This document shows positions 18,192-30,831 of a stretch of 64,000 bases of DNA, one piece after another. The translations under genes and the position numbers were made by a program. The stretch covers positions 29,344 to 93,343 of the forward strand of contig CAMATW010000001.1 in assembly GCA_945861305.1 (NCBI GenBank), read 5' to 3'. Positions within the stretch are counted from its first letter, which is position 1. Every line of letters begins with the position of its first letter. The notes under the pieces were generated by a model, which was not told where the DNA came from, did no database searches, and saw only the letters and a list, made by a program, of their open reading frames with translations. The stretch is from Bordetella parapertussis (lineage in GTDB: Bacteria > Pseudomonadota > Gammaproteobacteria > Burkholderiales > Burkholderiaceae_C).

Positions 18192-19180
18192 CAAATCACC
18201 TTTGCACGCATCAAGTCATTGCTGTTGAGGGCACCACACAAAAGGTGGTCTTTATCGACAACCAATAAACATGTAATGCGCAAATTCTCCATCAACTGCG
18301 CCGCCTCTGCTGCCAATGCGTCCAGGTGAATGGTGGTTGGTTGCGGTCTCATCACGTCTCGCGCCTTTAAGGGCAGCACATCGACACCCTTTTCAATCAA
18401 GCGGCGCAAATCACCATCTGTGAATATGCCCACAATCTTTCCTTCATCATCAACCACAGCCGAAACCCCTAAACCCTTTTGGCTCATCTCACGCATCAAA
18501 TCGGGAAAACCTGTCTGGGGTAGCACTTGAGGAACATCTGCGCCGCTTCTCATGACATCGGCGACATGGGTGAGAAGCCTTCTCCCCAAACTGCCACCTG
18601 GGTGAGACAAGGCGAAATCGGTGGACTTAAATCCGCGCGCATCGAGTACCGCAACAGCCAAAGCGTCGCCCAATGCCAACTGCGCGGTGGTACTGGCGGT
18701 GGGTGCCAAGTTCATCGGGCAGGCTTCTTTTTCGACAGCACTATCAAGAACGATCAAAGCATGTTTTGCCAACGTAGACTGGGGGTTTCCTGTCATTGCA
18801 ATGAGCACAATGCCTTGGCGCTTGATAATGGGCAATATAGCCGACAACTCTTGGCTCTCGCCACTGTTGGACAAGGCCAAAACAACATCTTCTTTAGTGA
18901 CCATGCCTAAGTCGCCGTGACTGGCTTCTGCTGGATGCACAAAAAAAGCTGGTGTGCCTGTGGAGGCCAAGGTTGCTGCGATTTTTCTGCCTATGTGCCC
19001 GCTTTTGCCCATGCCCATAACGACCACACGACCTTTAACGGCCAAGATGGCGTTCACCGCAGCAATAAAGTCTGGCCCCAATCTGGAGCGCAAAGCCAGC
19101 AATGCGTGGGCTTCCGTCGTCAGCACTTGGGCTGCGAGGTCCAGCACTTTGTTGGTTTGTTTGGTTGAAGCGTCGCTCAT
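18191..19180 (-). CDS. kdsD: D-arabinose 5-phosphate isomerase
   Basis: 329 aa from the ATG at 19180; an upstream in-frame start would run into mnmE. It interconverts ribulose-5-P and arabinose-5-P, the first step of KDO synthesis. An N-terminal SIS sugar-isomerase domain (VVVMGMGKSGHIGRKIAATL, about residues 50-70, and ALSNSGESQE, about 98-107) is followed by two CBS domains (from about 200; GIFTDGDLRRL is characteristic). It follows mnmE by 20 nt and is coupled to kdsC. Confidence 0.94.
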   Translation of the reverse strand: MSDASTKQTNKVLDLAAQVLTTEAHALLALRSRLGPDFIAAVNAILAVKGRVVVMGMGKSGHIGRKIAATLASTGTPAFFVHPAEASHGDLGMVTKEDVVLALSNSGESQELSAILPIIKRQGIVLIAMTGNPQSTLAKHALIVLDSAVEKEACPMNLAPTASTTAQLALGDALAVAVLDARGFKSTDFALSHPGGSLGRRLLTHVADVMRSGADVPQVLPQTGFPDLMREMSQKGLGVSAVVDDEGKIVGIFTDGDLRRLIEKGVDVLPLKARDVMRPQPTTIHLDALAAEAAQLMENLRITCLLVVDKDHLLCGALNSNDLMRAKVI

Positions 19181-19200
19181 GGTGTTGATTATGCGGCGGC

Positions 19201-20613
19201 TTATTTGCCAATACAAAACCGCGAGAAAATTTCACCTAACAAGTCATCTACGCTCATCTCTCCTGTCAGGATAGAGAGTTGTTTCTGCGCACAACGCAAC
19301 TCCTCCGCTAACAAATCCAATGCTGGGCGGGGTGTTTGCAGTACGCCAAGGGCTAGTCCGGTGTGTATTTGAACTTGCTCTAAGGCTTGTACATGCCTTT
19401 GGCGCGCTGAAAACACTCCCTCTTGATGCTGTGCTTGCCACCCCACACTTTGCAATAGATAAGCGCAAAGCTCTTGCATCCCTTGACCTGTTTTAGCAGA
19501 AATATGTATCGCTGTTTGTTTAGCCAAAGGTTCACTGTTCGTTGCGACCAAATCTATTTTGTTGAACACATGCAGCAAAGGGCTGTGCCTGCTTTTTTGC
19601 AGCATCATTTGGTTGATCAACACTGTTTGCCGTGCTTGGTATTCTGCGTCGTGCGAGCGACTTAGATCGTGCAACAGCACCACCACATCGGCATCTGCGA
19701 CTTGTGCCCATGCCCGTTCTATGCCTATTTTTTCCACCTCGTCGACACTTTGCGTGTCACGTAGGCCCGCGGTATCCACCACATGTACAGGCACACCTTC
19801 AATAGAAATAGTCTGTGTCAATACATCACGGGTCGTGCCAGCCACGGGCGTGACAATCGCCGTATCTTGTCCCGTCAAAGCGTTTAGCAAAGAGCTTTTA
19901 CCCGCATTGGGTTGTCCAGCAATCACCATTTTCATGCCGTCGCGCAACAAGGCGCCTTGGCGTGTTTTGGCACATAACAAATCAGTTTCTTGCTGCATGG
20001 TTCGCAGCTGTCCTGCGACATCGGCCTGGGTCACAAAGTCGATGTCCTCTTCCGGAAAATCTAAACTTGCCTCCACCAACATACGTACCCGTAATATTTG
20101 TTCTTGAAGCTTTTCAACTTGCATTGAAAAAACCCCTACCAGCGAGCGACCAGCGCCCCGAACCGCAGCCTGCGTTTGGGCATCAATCACATCGGACACC
20201 GCCTCGGCTTGGGCTAAGTCTATTTTTTGATTGACGTAGGCCCGCTGTGTAAATTCGCCTGGTTGAGCCAGTCGCAAGCCAGCTAAGCCCACGCTTTGCT
20301 TTTGGGCGAACTCTAAGCAGCGTTCTACCAGCATAGACAAGACCACGGGTCCTCCATGTCCTTGCAACTCCAGAACATCTTCACCGGTATAACTGTGGGG
20401 GGCTGGAAAAAACAGTGCCAAGACTTGGTCTATCGTTTGACTACTGGCATCTCTTATATTAACCAATTGGGCACGCCTGGGCTCTAGCGATTGTTGACAC
20501 AGTGCATTCGCAAAATCTCGCAAGTTTTTTCCGCTGACGCGCACCATACCGACCGCGCCTTTGCCCGGTGGCGTAGCCACCGCGATGATGGGCGCATCGC
20601 GTTCGCTAAGCAT
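19201..20613 (-). CDS. mnmE: tRNA uridine-5-carboxymethylaminomethyl GTPase MnmE
   Basis: 470 aa. With MnmG (28876-30831) it modifies U34 of several tRNAs. N-terminal formyl-THF-binding domain (IAVATPPGKGAVGMVRVSG), helical domain, inserted G domain with G1 GQPNAGKS (233-240), the K-loop/G2 TPVAGTTRD, G3 DTAG (280-283) and G4 NKID, and the invariant C-terminal FCIGK, whose Cys is part of the motif. All family hallmarks are intact. It is last gene of the conserved rpmH-rnpA-yidD-yidC-mnmE cluster and lies on the opposite side of the origin from its partner mnmG. Confidence 0.96.
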   Translation of the reverse strand: MLSERDAPIIAVATPPGKGAVGMVRVSGKNLRDFANALCQQSLEPRRAQLVNIRDASSQTIDQVLALFFPAPHSYTGEDVLELQGHGGPVVLSMLVERCLEFAQKQSVGLAGLRLAQPGEFTQRAYVNQKIDLAQAEAVSDVIDAQTQAAVRGAGRSLVGVFSMQVEKLQEQILRVRMLVEASLDFPEEDIDFVTQADVAGQLRTMQQETDLLCAKTRQGALLRDGMKMVIAGQPNAGKSSLLNALTGQDTAIVTPVAGTTRDVLTQTISIEGVPVHVVDTAGLRDTQSVDEVEKIGIERAWAQVADADVVVLLHDLSRSHDAEYQARQTVLINQMMLQKSRHSPLLHVFNKIDLVATNSEPLAKQTAIHISAKTGQGMQELCAYLLQSVGWQAQHQEGVFSARQRHVQALEQVQIHTGLALGVLQTPRPALDLLAEELRCAQKQLSILTGEMSVDDLLGEIFSRFCIGK

Positions 20614-20651
20614 GTTCTAAGACAAAGGTTGCCGCTTGTCCGTGCACATGG

Positions 20652-22337
20652 TTAATTGAGAACGCCAAGTTGCTTATTTATCATCCATTGCTGGGCGATG
20701 GACAAAATATTGTTAGTTAGCCAATACAACACCAATCCCGAGGGGAAAAAGAAAAACATGACGCTAAAGGCCAAAGGCATGATCCACATCATCTTGGCTT
20801 GAATGGGGTCTGGCGGCGTGGGATTGAGCCAAGTTTGTATCAGTGATGTGGCGGTCATCAAAATGGGTAATAAGCCGATGGGAACACCAAACCAAACTCC
20901 AAATGCTGTGTCTGGTGCGGCCAAGTCGTGCACCCATCCCACCCATGGTGCATTACGCATTTCAACCGAAGACAACAGCACCCAATACAAGGCAATGAAG
21001 AAAGGAATTTGCACAGCGATAGGCAAGCAACCACCCAAGGGGTTGACTTTTTCTTCGCGGTAAATTTTCATCATCTCCATTTGCATTTGCTGAGGGTTAT
21101 CTTTCAAACGCTCTCGCATTTCCATGATCTTGGGGTTGATGGCTTTCATTTTCCCCATGCTTTTATAGGCCTGGGAATTGAGCCAATAAAAAGCGATTTT
21201 TAATAACACGACCAAGGCCACGATGGACCAACCCCAGTTACCAATAAAGCCAAATAGCTTGTCTAGCAACCAATACAAAGGTTTGGCCAATATCGTCAGC
21301 CAACCATAGTCTTTTACCAACTCCAGCCCCGGGTACAGGCCCTCTAAAAGTTTTTCTTCTTGCGGTCCAACAAATAACCTGGTTTGATGGATTTGTTTGC
21401 TTTCGTTGGCCAGTGCTGGAAGCGGAGCGACCATGCCGACTGAGTAGAGGTTGTTGTCAATCTTGCGGGCATACAAGTCACGCTCTTGCGCATCGTCCAT
21501 CAGCCATGCTGAAGCAAAATAATGCTGCACCATACCGACATAGCCTAAGTCAGATTTTTTCTCGAAATCAGTTTTGTTTTTCTCTATATCGGAGAACTCG
21601 ATTTTTTGGTATTTTTTACTGTTGGTAAAGACAGCAGGCCCAGTGAAAGTGGAGTAGAAGGCAGATTCACCCTCGGGTTTATTGCCGTCTCTGACTAGCT
21701 GTACATAAATTTGAGGCGTTATGGTTTGTCCAGATTGGTTCAGAATTTCATGCTGGACTGACAGCACATAGCTGTTTTTCTTGACGGTATAGGTTTTAAT
21801 CAACTTGACGCCACCAAGAGCGTCCGATTCGAATCGAAGTAACAAACTGTCTTCGCCATCTTTAAAGGTGCTTGGGCTGGTCAAGCGCATAGGGCTTTTG
21901 TGTGTCGGCCAACTCACGGCTGCGGGTCCGCCCACCAATCCTGATTGAGCCAAATAAACGCGCTCTTTGGAGCTGTCCATCAAGGTGACATTGCTACTTA
22001 GGCGATGGGCGTCTTTGTGTTTGAGCAACTCCGCATAGATCAAACTTGCGCCTTGCGTGTCAAACCGTAGCTTCAAAAGATTCGTTTGAACTTCGATTGT
22101 TTCGGCTTTGGTTTGATTCACGTCTGGTGCGCTGTCTGCAGGCAAGGGGGCGGCAGGTTGCGTGGAGACAGGGTTTGGTGCGTTGTTTGTTTGAGATGAA
22201 TCAGTGGCTACGATAGGCGGCGTTGCTGTGGGGAAAAACGTGGGTTTTTTGCCGTTATGCAATTGCCATTGATCCCACAGCATCACCAAAGAAAACCCAA
22301 AAACAACCCAAAGTATGGTGCGGCGAATATCGTTCAT
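20652..22337 (-). CDS. yidC: membrane protein insertase YidC
   Basis: 561 aa, Gram-negative type. N-terminal signal anchor (RTILWVVFGFSLVMLWDQW), a proline/alanine linker, a large periplasmic beta-sandwich (about residues 80-340), then the conserved five-helix insertase core beginning at LLDKLFGFIGNWGWSI. The cytoplasmic loop ends GKMKAINPKI and the core contains NPLGGCLPIAVQIPFF. It inserts inner-membrane proteins alone or with SecYEG. Its start overlaps the yidD stop by four bases. Confidence 0.96.
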   Translation of the reverse strand: MNDIRRTILWVVFGFSLVMLWDQWQLHNGKKPTFFPTATPPIVATDSSQTNNAPNPVSTQPAAPLPADSAPDVNQTKAETIEVQTNLLKLRFDTQGASLIYAELLKHKDAHRLSSNVTLMDSSKERVYLAQSGLVGGPAAVSWPTHKSPMRLTSPSTFKDGEDSLLLRFESDALGGVKLIKTYTVKKNSYVLSVQHEILNQSGQTITPQIYVQLVRDGNKPEGESAFYSTFTGPAVFTNSKKYQKIEFSDIEKNKTDFEKKSDLGYVGMVQHYFASAWLMDDAQERDLYARKIDNNLYSVGMVAPLPALANESKQIHQTRLFVGPQEEKLLEGLYPGLELVKDYGWLTILAKPLYWLLDKLFGFIGNWGWSIVALVVLLKIAFYWLNSQAYKSMGKMKAINPKIMEMRERLKDNPQQMQMEMMKIYREEKVNPLGGCLPIAVQIPFFIALYWVLLSSVEMRNAPWVGWVHDLAAPDTAFGVWFGVPIGLLPILMTATSLIQTWLNPTPPDPIQAKMMWIMPLAFSVMFFFFPSGLVLYWLTNNILSIAQQWMINKQLGVLN

Positions 22338-22606
22338 GGTGTGTCTGCAATCGAAGGCAATGTGGATGAAAGAGTGGTGGTGACGTTATGCGGTGTAGGT
22401 ACTGGATCGTGACCTCCCGCGCACCATGGATGGCAGCGACTCAAACGGCGCAAGGTTAAGTAGCTTCCCTTTGCTGCGCCGTAGCTTTCTATCGCCTCTA
22501 AAGCATAAGCTGAACAGGTTGGTGTAAAACGACACGATGAGCCAAGCCAAGGACTAAGAATCAAGCGGTAGCCTTTAACCAAAAGCATTAATAGCTCTTT
22601 CATCAT
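22334..22606 (-). CDS. yidD: membrane protein insertion efficiency factor YidD
   Basis: 90 aa. A small peripheral membrane protein that helps YidC-dependent insertion. Seen: the family pattern KGYRLILSPWLGSSCRFTPTC with two of the three conserved cysteines, then YALEAIESYGAAKGSYLTLRRLSRCHPW. It overlaps rnpA upstream and yidC downstream by four bases each, so the block is translationally coupled. Confidence 0.95.
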   Translation of the reverse strand: MMKELLMLLVKGYRLILSPWLGSSCRFTPTCSAYALEAIESYGAAKGSYLTLRRLSRCHPWCAGGHDPVPTPHNVTTTLSSTLPSIADTP

Positions 22607-22965
22607 GGCCTAACACCATGTCGCATCAGTTGGTGCAGTTCAGATCTGACGGCATGACGTAAATTTTTGGAGCTTGCGCTGATGAAGTGTTTGGTATCAA
22701 AAGTTTTGCGCAATCGTATGACCCGGTCAGCATCCGGCCAGTCTGCAGCCCATGTTTCACGGCCCAGTGCGTAAATTTGTCGCTTGATCAAGTTTCGTGT
22801 CACCGCTTTACGCGCCCAGCGTTTAGGTACAACCGCACCAATGCGACTACTTGCTGCGCTGGTTTGCTGGTGCAAGGCGAAATGCGAAGTCACCGCGACA
22901 ATGCCCTCAGCCATGACTGCATCAAAGTCTGCGCGCTGTGTCAGTTTGTCCACGTGGCAAAGCAA
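22603..22965 (-). CDS. rnpA: ribonuclease P protein component
   Basis: 120 aa, basic. It assists the RNase P RNA in removing 5' leaders from pre-tRNAs. The diagnostic RNR motif is KRWARKAVTRNLIKRQIYA (about residues 48-66); the N-terminal LTQRADFDAVM aligns with the usual RnpA start. It lies 27 nt downstream of rpmH in the conserved order. Confidence 0.92.
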   Translation of the reverse strand: MLCHVDKLTQRADFDAVMAEGIVAVTSHFALHQQTSAASSRIGAVVPKRWARKAVTRNLIKRQIYALGRETWAADWPDADRVIRLRKTFDTKHFISASSKNLRHAVRSELHQLMRHGVRP

Positions 22966-22992
22966 GTGGCTCGCAAACCTAAATGCAACAGC

Positions 22993-23127
22993 TTAAACAG
23001 CCAAGCGTTTGCGGCCCTTGGCTCGACGTGCATTGATAACAGCGCGTCCTCCGCGTGTTTTCATGCGCACCAAAAAGCCATGGGTGCGAGCGCGTCGGGT
23101 TTTAGAGGGTTGGTATGTGCGTTTCAT
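22993..23127 (-). CDS. rpmH: 50S ribosomal protein L34
   Basis: 44 aa, begins [18 protein letters not shown] and ends KGRKRLAV; the length and sequence are standard for L34. It is the first gene of the leftward cluster and faces dnaA across the 190-bp origin-like region, so its promoter must lie within 23128-23317. Confidence 0.97.
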   Translation of the reverse strand: MKRTYQPSKTRRARTHGFLVRMKTRGGRAVINARRAKGRKRLAV

Positions 23128-23317
23128 TTGATATAGCCACAAGCATAGGTGAAACCTAAGATTATCCCTCAATTAAAGGACATCACCAAGCTTTCTTCAT
23201 GCAACGCTTGAAGTGGGGGGGGTTTGATAAACTTTTTTTGACGGTCTGTGGATAAATTTTTGATAAACCAGCCTCAGACACCCCTAAAATAGAGCTTATC
23301 CACAGAATGGTCATGTT
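23128..23317. other. candidate oriC, rpmH-dnaA intergenic
   Basis: Contains two perfect DnaA boxes in opposite orientation: TGTGGATAA at 23247-23255 and TTATCCACA at 23296-23304. A direct repeat TTTGATAAAC lies at 23223-23232 and 23259-23268, beside AT-rich runs that could serve as the unwinding element. Genes diverge from this point. The second cluster of boxes is in the dnaA-dnaN gap. Confidence 0.65.
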
Positions 23318-24730
23318 TTGAATAATCTCCCTCCTACCCACTCTCCCACAACACCTAGTCCTGACGCAGGCCAGGCTTTGTGGCAAGCCTGTGTAGACCA
23401 GTTGGCGCAAGAGCTGCCCGAACAGCAGTTCAACACATGGATAAAACCACTGACCGCCTCTCTTTCGGATGACTTTTCTCGTATCCATATTGAGGTTGCG
23501 AACCGATTCAAGCTTGACTGGATTCGTGCCCAATACGCTGGTCGCTTAGCGGCCCTTTTGCAACATCTCTATGGACAATCCATACAAATTGATTTTTTAT
23601 TGGCCTCCAAAGAAGCGCCTTCACGCCCGGTTGCGACTCGGATATTGAGCGAACCGGAAGATTTATCCCCTGCGCTAGGCTCTTCAACAGATGCTGGTTT
23701 GCAAAGTTTTAAAAACCGCATCAATACCAGCCTGTGCTTCGATAACCTGGTTGAGGGCACGGCCAATCGCATGGCGCGCGCAGCTGCCATGCATGTAGCC
23801 AATGTGCCTGGTCAACTCTACAACCCTTTGTTTATATATGGTGGTGTTGGTTTGGGCAAAACCCATTTGATGCACGCCGTAGGCAACCAATTGCTGGTCA
23901 ACCGGCCAAATGCCAAGGTTTTGTACATCCACGCCGAGCAATTTGTATCGGATGTGGTTAAGGCTTATCAGCGGAAGACCTTCGATGAGTTCAAACAGTA
24001 TTACCATTCACTGGACTTGCTTCTGATCGATGATGTGCAGTTTTTTGCCAATAAAGACCGCACTCAAGAAGAGTTTTTCAACGCTTTTGAAGCCCTGCTC
24101 ACTAAAAAGTCACATATTGTGATGACGAGCGATACCTACCCCAAAGGGTTAACTGATATTCACGAGCGGTTGGTTTCGCGTTTTGACTCTGGGTTAACGG
24201 TGGCGATTGAGCCCCCTGAACTCGAGATGCGCGTGGCTATTTTGATAGCCAAGGCGCGCAACGAAGGCGCTGAAATGCCCGAAGAGGTTGCGTTTTTTGT
24301 GGCTAAAAATGTACGCTCCAATGTCCGCGAATTAGAAGGTGCTTTGCGTAAAATCTTGGCTTATTCACGGTTCAACCAAAAAGACGTTTCTATTCAACTC
24401 GCCCGAGACGCGTTGCGCGACTTGTTATCCATTCAAAACCGGCAAATTTCTGTAGAAAACATTCAAAAAACCGTGGCAGACTATTACAAAATCAAAGTCG
24501 CGGACATGTATTCCAAGAAACGCCCGGCTTCGATTGCCAGACCACGGCAAATTGCCATGTATTTGGCTAAAGAATTGACCCAAAAAAGCCTGCCTGAAAT
24601 TGGTGAACTTTTTGGAGGCCGAGACCACACTACCGTTTTACATGCTGTTCGCAAAATTTCTGCTGAAAGACAAACATTGAGCGACCTCAATCAGCAACTG
24701 CATGTGCTTGAACAAACACTCAAAGGATAA
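23318..24730 (+). CDS. dnaA: chromosomal replication initiator DnaA
   Basis: 470 aa. It binds DnaA boxes at oriC, forms an ATP-dependent filament and opens the DNA. Domain [19 protein letters not shown] (about 21-38), a variable linker, the AAA+ domain with Walker A GGVGLGKT (175-182) and Walker [10 protein letters not shown] (234-242), and the C-terminal helix-turn-helix with signature [11 protein letters not shown] (433-443). The start is a TTG at 23318: the next in-frame Met is about residue 152, far inside the protein, and an upstream ATG is out of frame. A rare start codon is compatible with low, tightly controlled synthesis. A DnaA box at 23296-23304 lies just upstream, allowing autoregulation. 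Confidence 0.96.
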   Translation: MNNLPPTHSPTTPSPDAGQALWQACVDQLAQELPEQQFNTWIKPLTASLSDDFSRIHIEVANRFKLDWIRAQYAGRLAALLQHLYGQSIQIDFLLASKEAPSRPVATRILSEPEDLSPALGSSTDAGLQSFKNRINTSLCFDNLVEGTANRMARAAAMHVANVPGQLYNPLFIYGGVGLGKTHLMHAVGNQLLVNRPNAKVLYIHAEQFVSDVVKAYQRKTFDEFKQYYHSLDLLLIDDVQFFANKDRTQEEFFNAFEALLTKKSHIVMTSDTYPKGLTDIHERLVSRFDSGLTVAIEPPELEMRVAILIAKARNEGAEMPEEVAFFVAKNVRSNVRELEGALRKILAYSRFNQKDVSIQLARDALRDLLSIQNRQISVENIQKTVADYYKIKVADMYSKKRPASIARPRQIAMYLAKELTQKSLPEIGELFGGRDHTTVLHAVRKISAERQTLSDLNQQLHVLEQTLKG

Positions 24731-24973
24731 AACCATTGGCCTACTTTGCAAACCCTGTGCACAGTTTTCGGATAAGCCATGGGTTATCCACAGGCGGCGG
24801 CGTTTTTCTAAAGTTATCCCTTTTGGTGATAGGGGTTTGGTACCGGTTTCACACATGGTTTTATGGTCATCAAGTCGTTGAAATAAAAGTGGAAAATACG
24901 CTTTTCCACAGAAGTTGATGGCCCTTATCTACTACCACTATTGAAATATAAAGAAATTAAAGAAGAGGATGAC
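24731..24973. other. dnaA-dnaN intergenic region with DnaA boxes, second oriC candidate
   Basis: 243 bp without a gene. It has a perfect DnaA box TTATCCACA (24784-24792), a related TTATCCCTT (24814-24822), and a perfect inverted repeat GTGGAAAA (24889-24896) / TTTTCCAC (24902-24909) made of two near-boxes. In several bacteria the functional oriC lies here rather than upstream of dnaA. Confidence 0.55.
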
Positions 24974-26080
24974 ATGATTGTTTTGAAAGCGAGTCAAGAA
25001 AAAATTGTTACTGCTTTGCAATCGGTAGTGGGTATTGTTGAGCGTCGTCACACCCTGCCTATTTTGGCCAATGTGATGATTCAAAAAACGCCGCAATCGG
25101 TTCAACTCACCAGCAGCGATTTAGAAATTCAAATTCGCACAGATGCTGATTTGGGTGGCGACAGTTCAAACTTCACCACTACCGTCGGTGCCCGCAAACT
25201 GATGGATATTTTGCGTTCCATGCCCAGCGATCAAATGGTCAGCCTAGAGTCGCAGCAAAACAAGTTGATTCTCAAAAGCGGCAAAAGCCGTTTCACTTTG
25301 CAAACGCTGCCAGCGGAAGACTTTCCTTTGGTGCAGGAATCTGCTAGCTTTGGCCCCTTGTTCAGTATTCCGCAAAAGACTTTGAAAGAGTTATTGCATC
25401 AGGTCTCTTTTGCAATGGCTGTACACGATATACGTTACTACCTCAACGGCATTTTGTTTGTTGCTGAGGGCCAGCAACTCAGTTTGGTTGCTACTGACGG
25501 TCATCGCTTGGCCTATACCTCTGCCACACTTGAAGTGGAAGTACCTAAGCAAGAGGTGATCTTGCCACGCAAGACGGTGCTGGAGTTGCTTCGTTTGCTG
25601 AGCGACAAAGAAGGCATGATCGATATGCAATTTGCCAATAACCAGGCAAAGTTTAAATTTGAAGGCAAGGAATTTGTAACGAAGTTGGTTGAAGGTAAAT
25701 TTCCTGACTACAACCGCGTCATTCCTAAGAACCACAAAAATACAGTTACGTTAGGCCGTGTAACTTTGCTCAACACGCTTCAACGAACTGCTATTTTGAC
25801 CAGCGATAAATTCAAGGGTGTTCGCATCAACCTTGAAGTAGGTGTTTTGCGTGTTGCTGCAAGCAATGCGGAGCAAGAGGAAGCTGTTGATGAAATTGAA
25901 GTTGATTACGCTGGCGACAGTATTGAAATTGGTTTCAACGTCACTTATTTGATTGATGTACTCAGCAATATGTCTCAGGACATGGTTCGAATGGACTTGG
26001 CTGATTCCAACAGCTCGGTCTTGGTCACCATGGCTGAAAACCCTAATTTTAAGTACGTTGTCATGCCCATGCGTATTTAA
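24974..26080 (+). CDS. dnaN: DNA polymerase III beta subunit (sliding clamp)
   Basis: 368 aa from the ATG at 24974, which has GAGG five bases upstream; a TTG 33 nt earlier would add an untypical lysine-rich leader. It forms the ring dimer that tethers polymerase III. The protein begins MIVLKASQEKIVTALQSV and ends FKYVVMPMRI, the standard C-terminal VMPMR motif. The three repeated clamp domains can be followed, with LVATDGHRLA at about residue 165. It follows dnaA as in most bacteria. Confidence 0.96.
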   Translation: MIVLKASQEKIVTALQSVVGIVERRHTLPILANVMIQKTPQSVQLTSSDLEIQIRTDADLGGDSSNFTTTVGARKLMDILRSMPSDQMVSLESQQNKLILKSGKSRFTLQTLPAEDFPLVQESASFGPLFSIPQKTLKELLHQVSFAMAVHDIRYYLNGILFVAEGQQLSLVATDGHRLAYTSATLEVEVPKQEVILPRKTVLELLRLLSDKEGMIDMQFANNQAKFKFEGKEFVTKLVEGKFPDYNRVIPKNHKNTVTLGRVTLLNTLQRTAILTSDKFKGVRINLEVGVLRVAASNAEQEEAVDEIEVDYAGDSIEIGFNVTYLIDVLSNMSQDMVRMDLADSNSSVLVTMAENPNFKYVVMPMRI

Positions 26081-26118
26081 TGCTTTTATCCCTTTTGTGC
26101 TCTTGCACAGTGAATTGA

Positions 26119-28835
<2,717 letters not shown>

Positions 28836-28875
28836 GAAGGGCCGCGCATAAAATCATCTGTTTTGCAAGGTGGCC

Positions 28876-30831
28876 ATGGTTTATCCAGACAGTTTTGATG
28901 TGTTGGTGGTTGGCGGGGGTCATGCTGGTACCGAGGCGGCCCTGGCTGCTGCTCGCATGGGTTGTCGCACCTTGCTGCTCACCCACAACATTGAAACATT
29001 GGGTCAAATGAGCTGCAACCCGTCCATCGGCGGCATAGGTAAAGGCCATTTGGTGAAGGAGTTGGATGCCATGGGCGGCGCGATGGCCTTGGCCACCGAC
29101 ATGGCGGGTATTCAGTTTCGTATCTTGAACCGATCTAAAGGGCCTGCGGTTCGTGCCACCCGAGCGCAAGCCGACCGCGTGTTGTACAAAGCCGCAATAC
29201 GTCTCCGCCTGGAAACTCAACCCAATTTGTGGTTTTTCCAGCAAGCCGTGGACGACCTCATGCTGGAGGGCTCAAGGGTTGTAGGGGCCATCACGCAAGT
29301 GGGTATATGCTTTCGTGCAAAAGCAGTTGTTCTTACGGCTGGTACTTTTTTGGATGGGAAAATCCATGTGGGCTTGGACAACTATGCAGCAGGCCGGGCT
29401 GGTGATCCACCTGCAGGCCGACTTTCTGCGCGCTTAAAAGAGCTTCGCTTACCCCAAGGTCGCTTGAAGACAGGTACCCCGCCCCGAATTGACGGGCGTA
29501 GCATTGATTTTTCCAAATGCAGCGAACAAGCGGGGGACGGCATGGCGGGGGGTGAGACTGAGCAAATGCCTGTGTTCAGTTTCATGGGTCGCGCTGATAT
29601 GCACCCCGAGCAAAGGTCTTGCTGGATAACACACACTAATGAGCGCACCCACGAAATCATCCGCTCTGGCTTTGACAGAAGCCCCATGTTCACCGGTAAG
29701 ATCGACGGTGTGGGGCCGCGTTACTGCCCAAGTGTGGAAGACAAGGTCAACCGCTTTGTCGACAAGGCCAGCCATCAAATCTTCTTAGAGCCAGAAGGGC
29801 TGACCACTCACGAGTACTACCCCAACGGCATCTCCACCAGCCTTCCCTTTGATGTCCAACTCTCGTTGGTGCGCTCGATCGTAGGACTGGAAAGTGCACA
29901 TATCTTGCGCCCTGGGTATGCGATTGAATACGATTTTTTTGACCCGCGAGAACTCAAGCGCAGTTTTGAAACCAAGGCCATCGAGGGGCTGTTTTTCGCC
30001 GGTCAAATCAATGGCACCACCGGTTATGAAGAGGCGGCAGCACAAGGTTTGTATGCCGGCGCGAACGCTGCATTGCAATGCAAGGGCCTGCCCGCATGGA
30101 CACCTAGGCGAGATGAAGCCTACTTGGGTGTGTTGGTCGATGACTTGGTGAACCAAGGCGTGGTCGAGCCTTACCGCATGTTCACCAGCCGCGCCGAGTA
30201 CCGCCTGAAGTTAAGGGAAGACAACGCCGATATGCGCCTGACCGAGGCGGCGCGTCAAATGGGCTTGGTCGATGACGAGCAGTGGGGCAAATTCAACCGT
30301 AAGCGGGACGCTGTTTCACGTGAAACAGAGCGTCTTAGGTCTTTGTGGGTCAGTCCCGCCAACCTTGCTGCGGCAGAATCCGAGCGGGTTTTGGGCAAGG
30401 CCATTGACCACGAGTACAGCTTGGCGGATTTGCTGCGCAGACCACAAGTTGCGTACGCGGACCTGATGGGGCTGGATGGTGGGCGCTTTGTGTCAGCCGA
30501 TATCCTCGCCTTGGACCCTGTTTCACGTGAAACAGTGATCGAGCAAATCGACATCACTGCTAAATACGCTGGCTATATCGACCGACAGAACGAAGAGGTA
30601 GAGCGTGCTGAGCACTACGAAAACATGGCCTTACCAGCAAACCTCGACTATTTGGCCATTTCAGCGTTGAGCATCGAGGTCAAGCAAAAGCTAGACAAGC
30701 ACCGGCCAGAAACCTTGGGCCAAGCATCGCGCATTTCAGGCGTCACCCCTGCCGCCATCTCTTTGCTGTTGGTGCATTTGCGCCGTGCCCGCATGGGGCA
30801 ATTTGCAGCCGGCGGCAAGGCGGCCGCTTGA
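28876..30831 (+). CDS. mnmG: tRNA uridine-5-carboxymethylaminomethyl enzyme MnmG (GidA)
   Basis: 651 aa. FAD/NADH enzyme that works with MnmE at U34 of tRNAs. Dinucleotide fold [20 protein letters not shown] at the N-terminus, [18 protein letters not shown] (about 46-63), [32 protein letters not shown] near residue 373, and the C-terminal helical domain that docks MnmE. The ATG at 28876 is preceded by AAGG; a GTG two codons upstream is less likely. Two perfect parS palindromes lie inside the gene, each read in frame as VSRET, so they constrain protein and centromere at once. It overlaps rsmG by four bases. Confidence 0.96.
   Translation: MVYPDSFDVLVVGGGHAGTEAALAAARMGCRTLLLTHNIETLGQMSCNPSIGGIGKGHLVKELDAMGGAMALATDMAGIQFRILNRSKGPAVRATRAQADRVLYKAAIRLRLETQPNLWFFQQAVDDLMLEGSRVVGAITQVGICFRAKAVVLTAGTFLDGKIHVGLDNYAAGRAGDPPAGRLSARLKELRLPQGRLKTGTPPRIDGRSIDFSKCSEQAGDGMAGGETEQMPVFSFMGRADMHPEQRSCWITHTNERTHEIIRSGFDRSPMFTGKIDGVGPRYCPSVEDKVNRFVDKASHQIFLEPEGLTTHEYYPNGISTSLPFDVQLSLVRSIVGLESAHILRPGYAIEYDFFDPRELKRSFETKAIEGLFFAGQINGTTGYEEAAAQGLYAGANAALQCKGLPAWTPRRDEAYLGVLVDDLVNQGVVEPYRMFTSRAEYRLKLREDNADMRLTEAARQMGLVDDEQWGKFNRKRDAVSRETERLRSLWVSPANLAAAESERVLGKAIDHEYSLADLLRRPQVAYADLMGLDGGRFVSADILALDPVSRETVIEQIDITAKYAGYIDRQNEEVERAEHYENMALPANLDYLAISALSIEVKQKLDKHRPETLGQASRISGVTPAAISLLLVHLRRARMGQFAAGGKAAA
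30312..30327. promoter_or_regulatory. parS site 1 (inside mnmG)
   Basis: Perfect 16-bp palindrome TGTTTCACGTGAAACA, the consensus ParB/Spo0J binding site, within the mnmG reading frame. Confidence 0.95.
30519..30534. promoter_or_regulatory. parS site 2 (inside mnmG)
   Basis: A second perfect TGTTTCACGTGAAACA, 207 bp (about 20 helical turns) from site 1, also in the mnmG frame. Confidence 0.95.
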
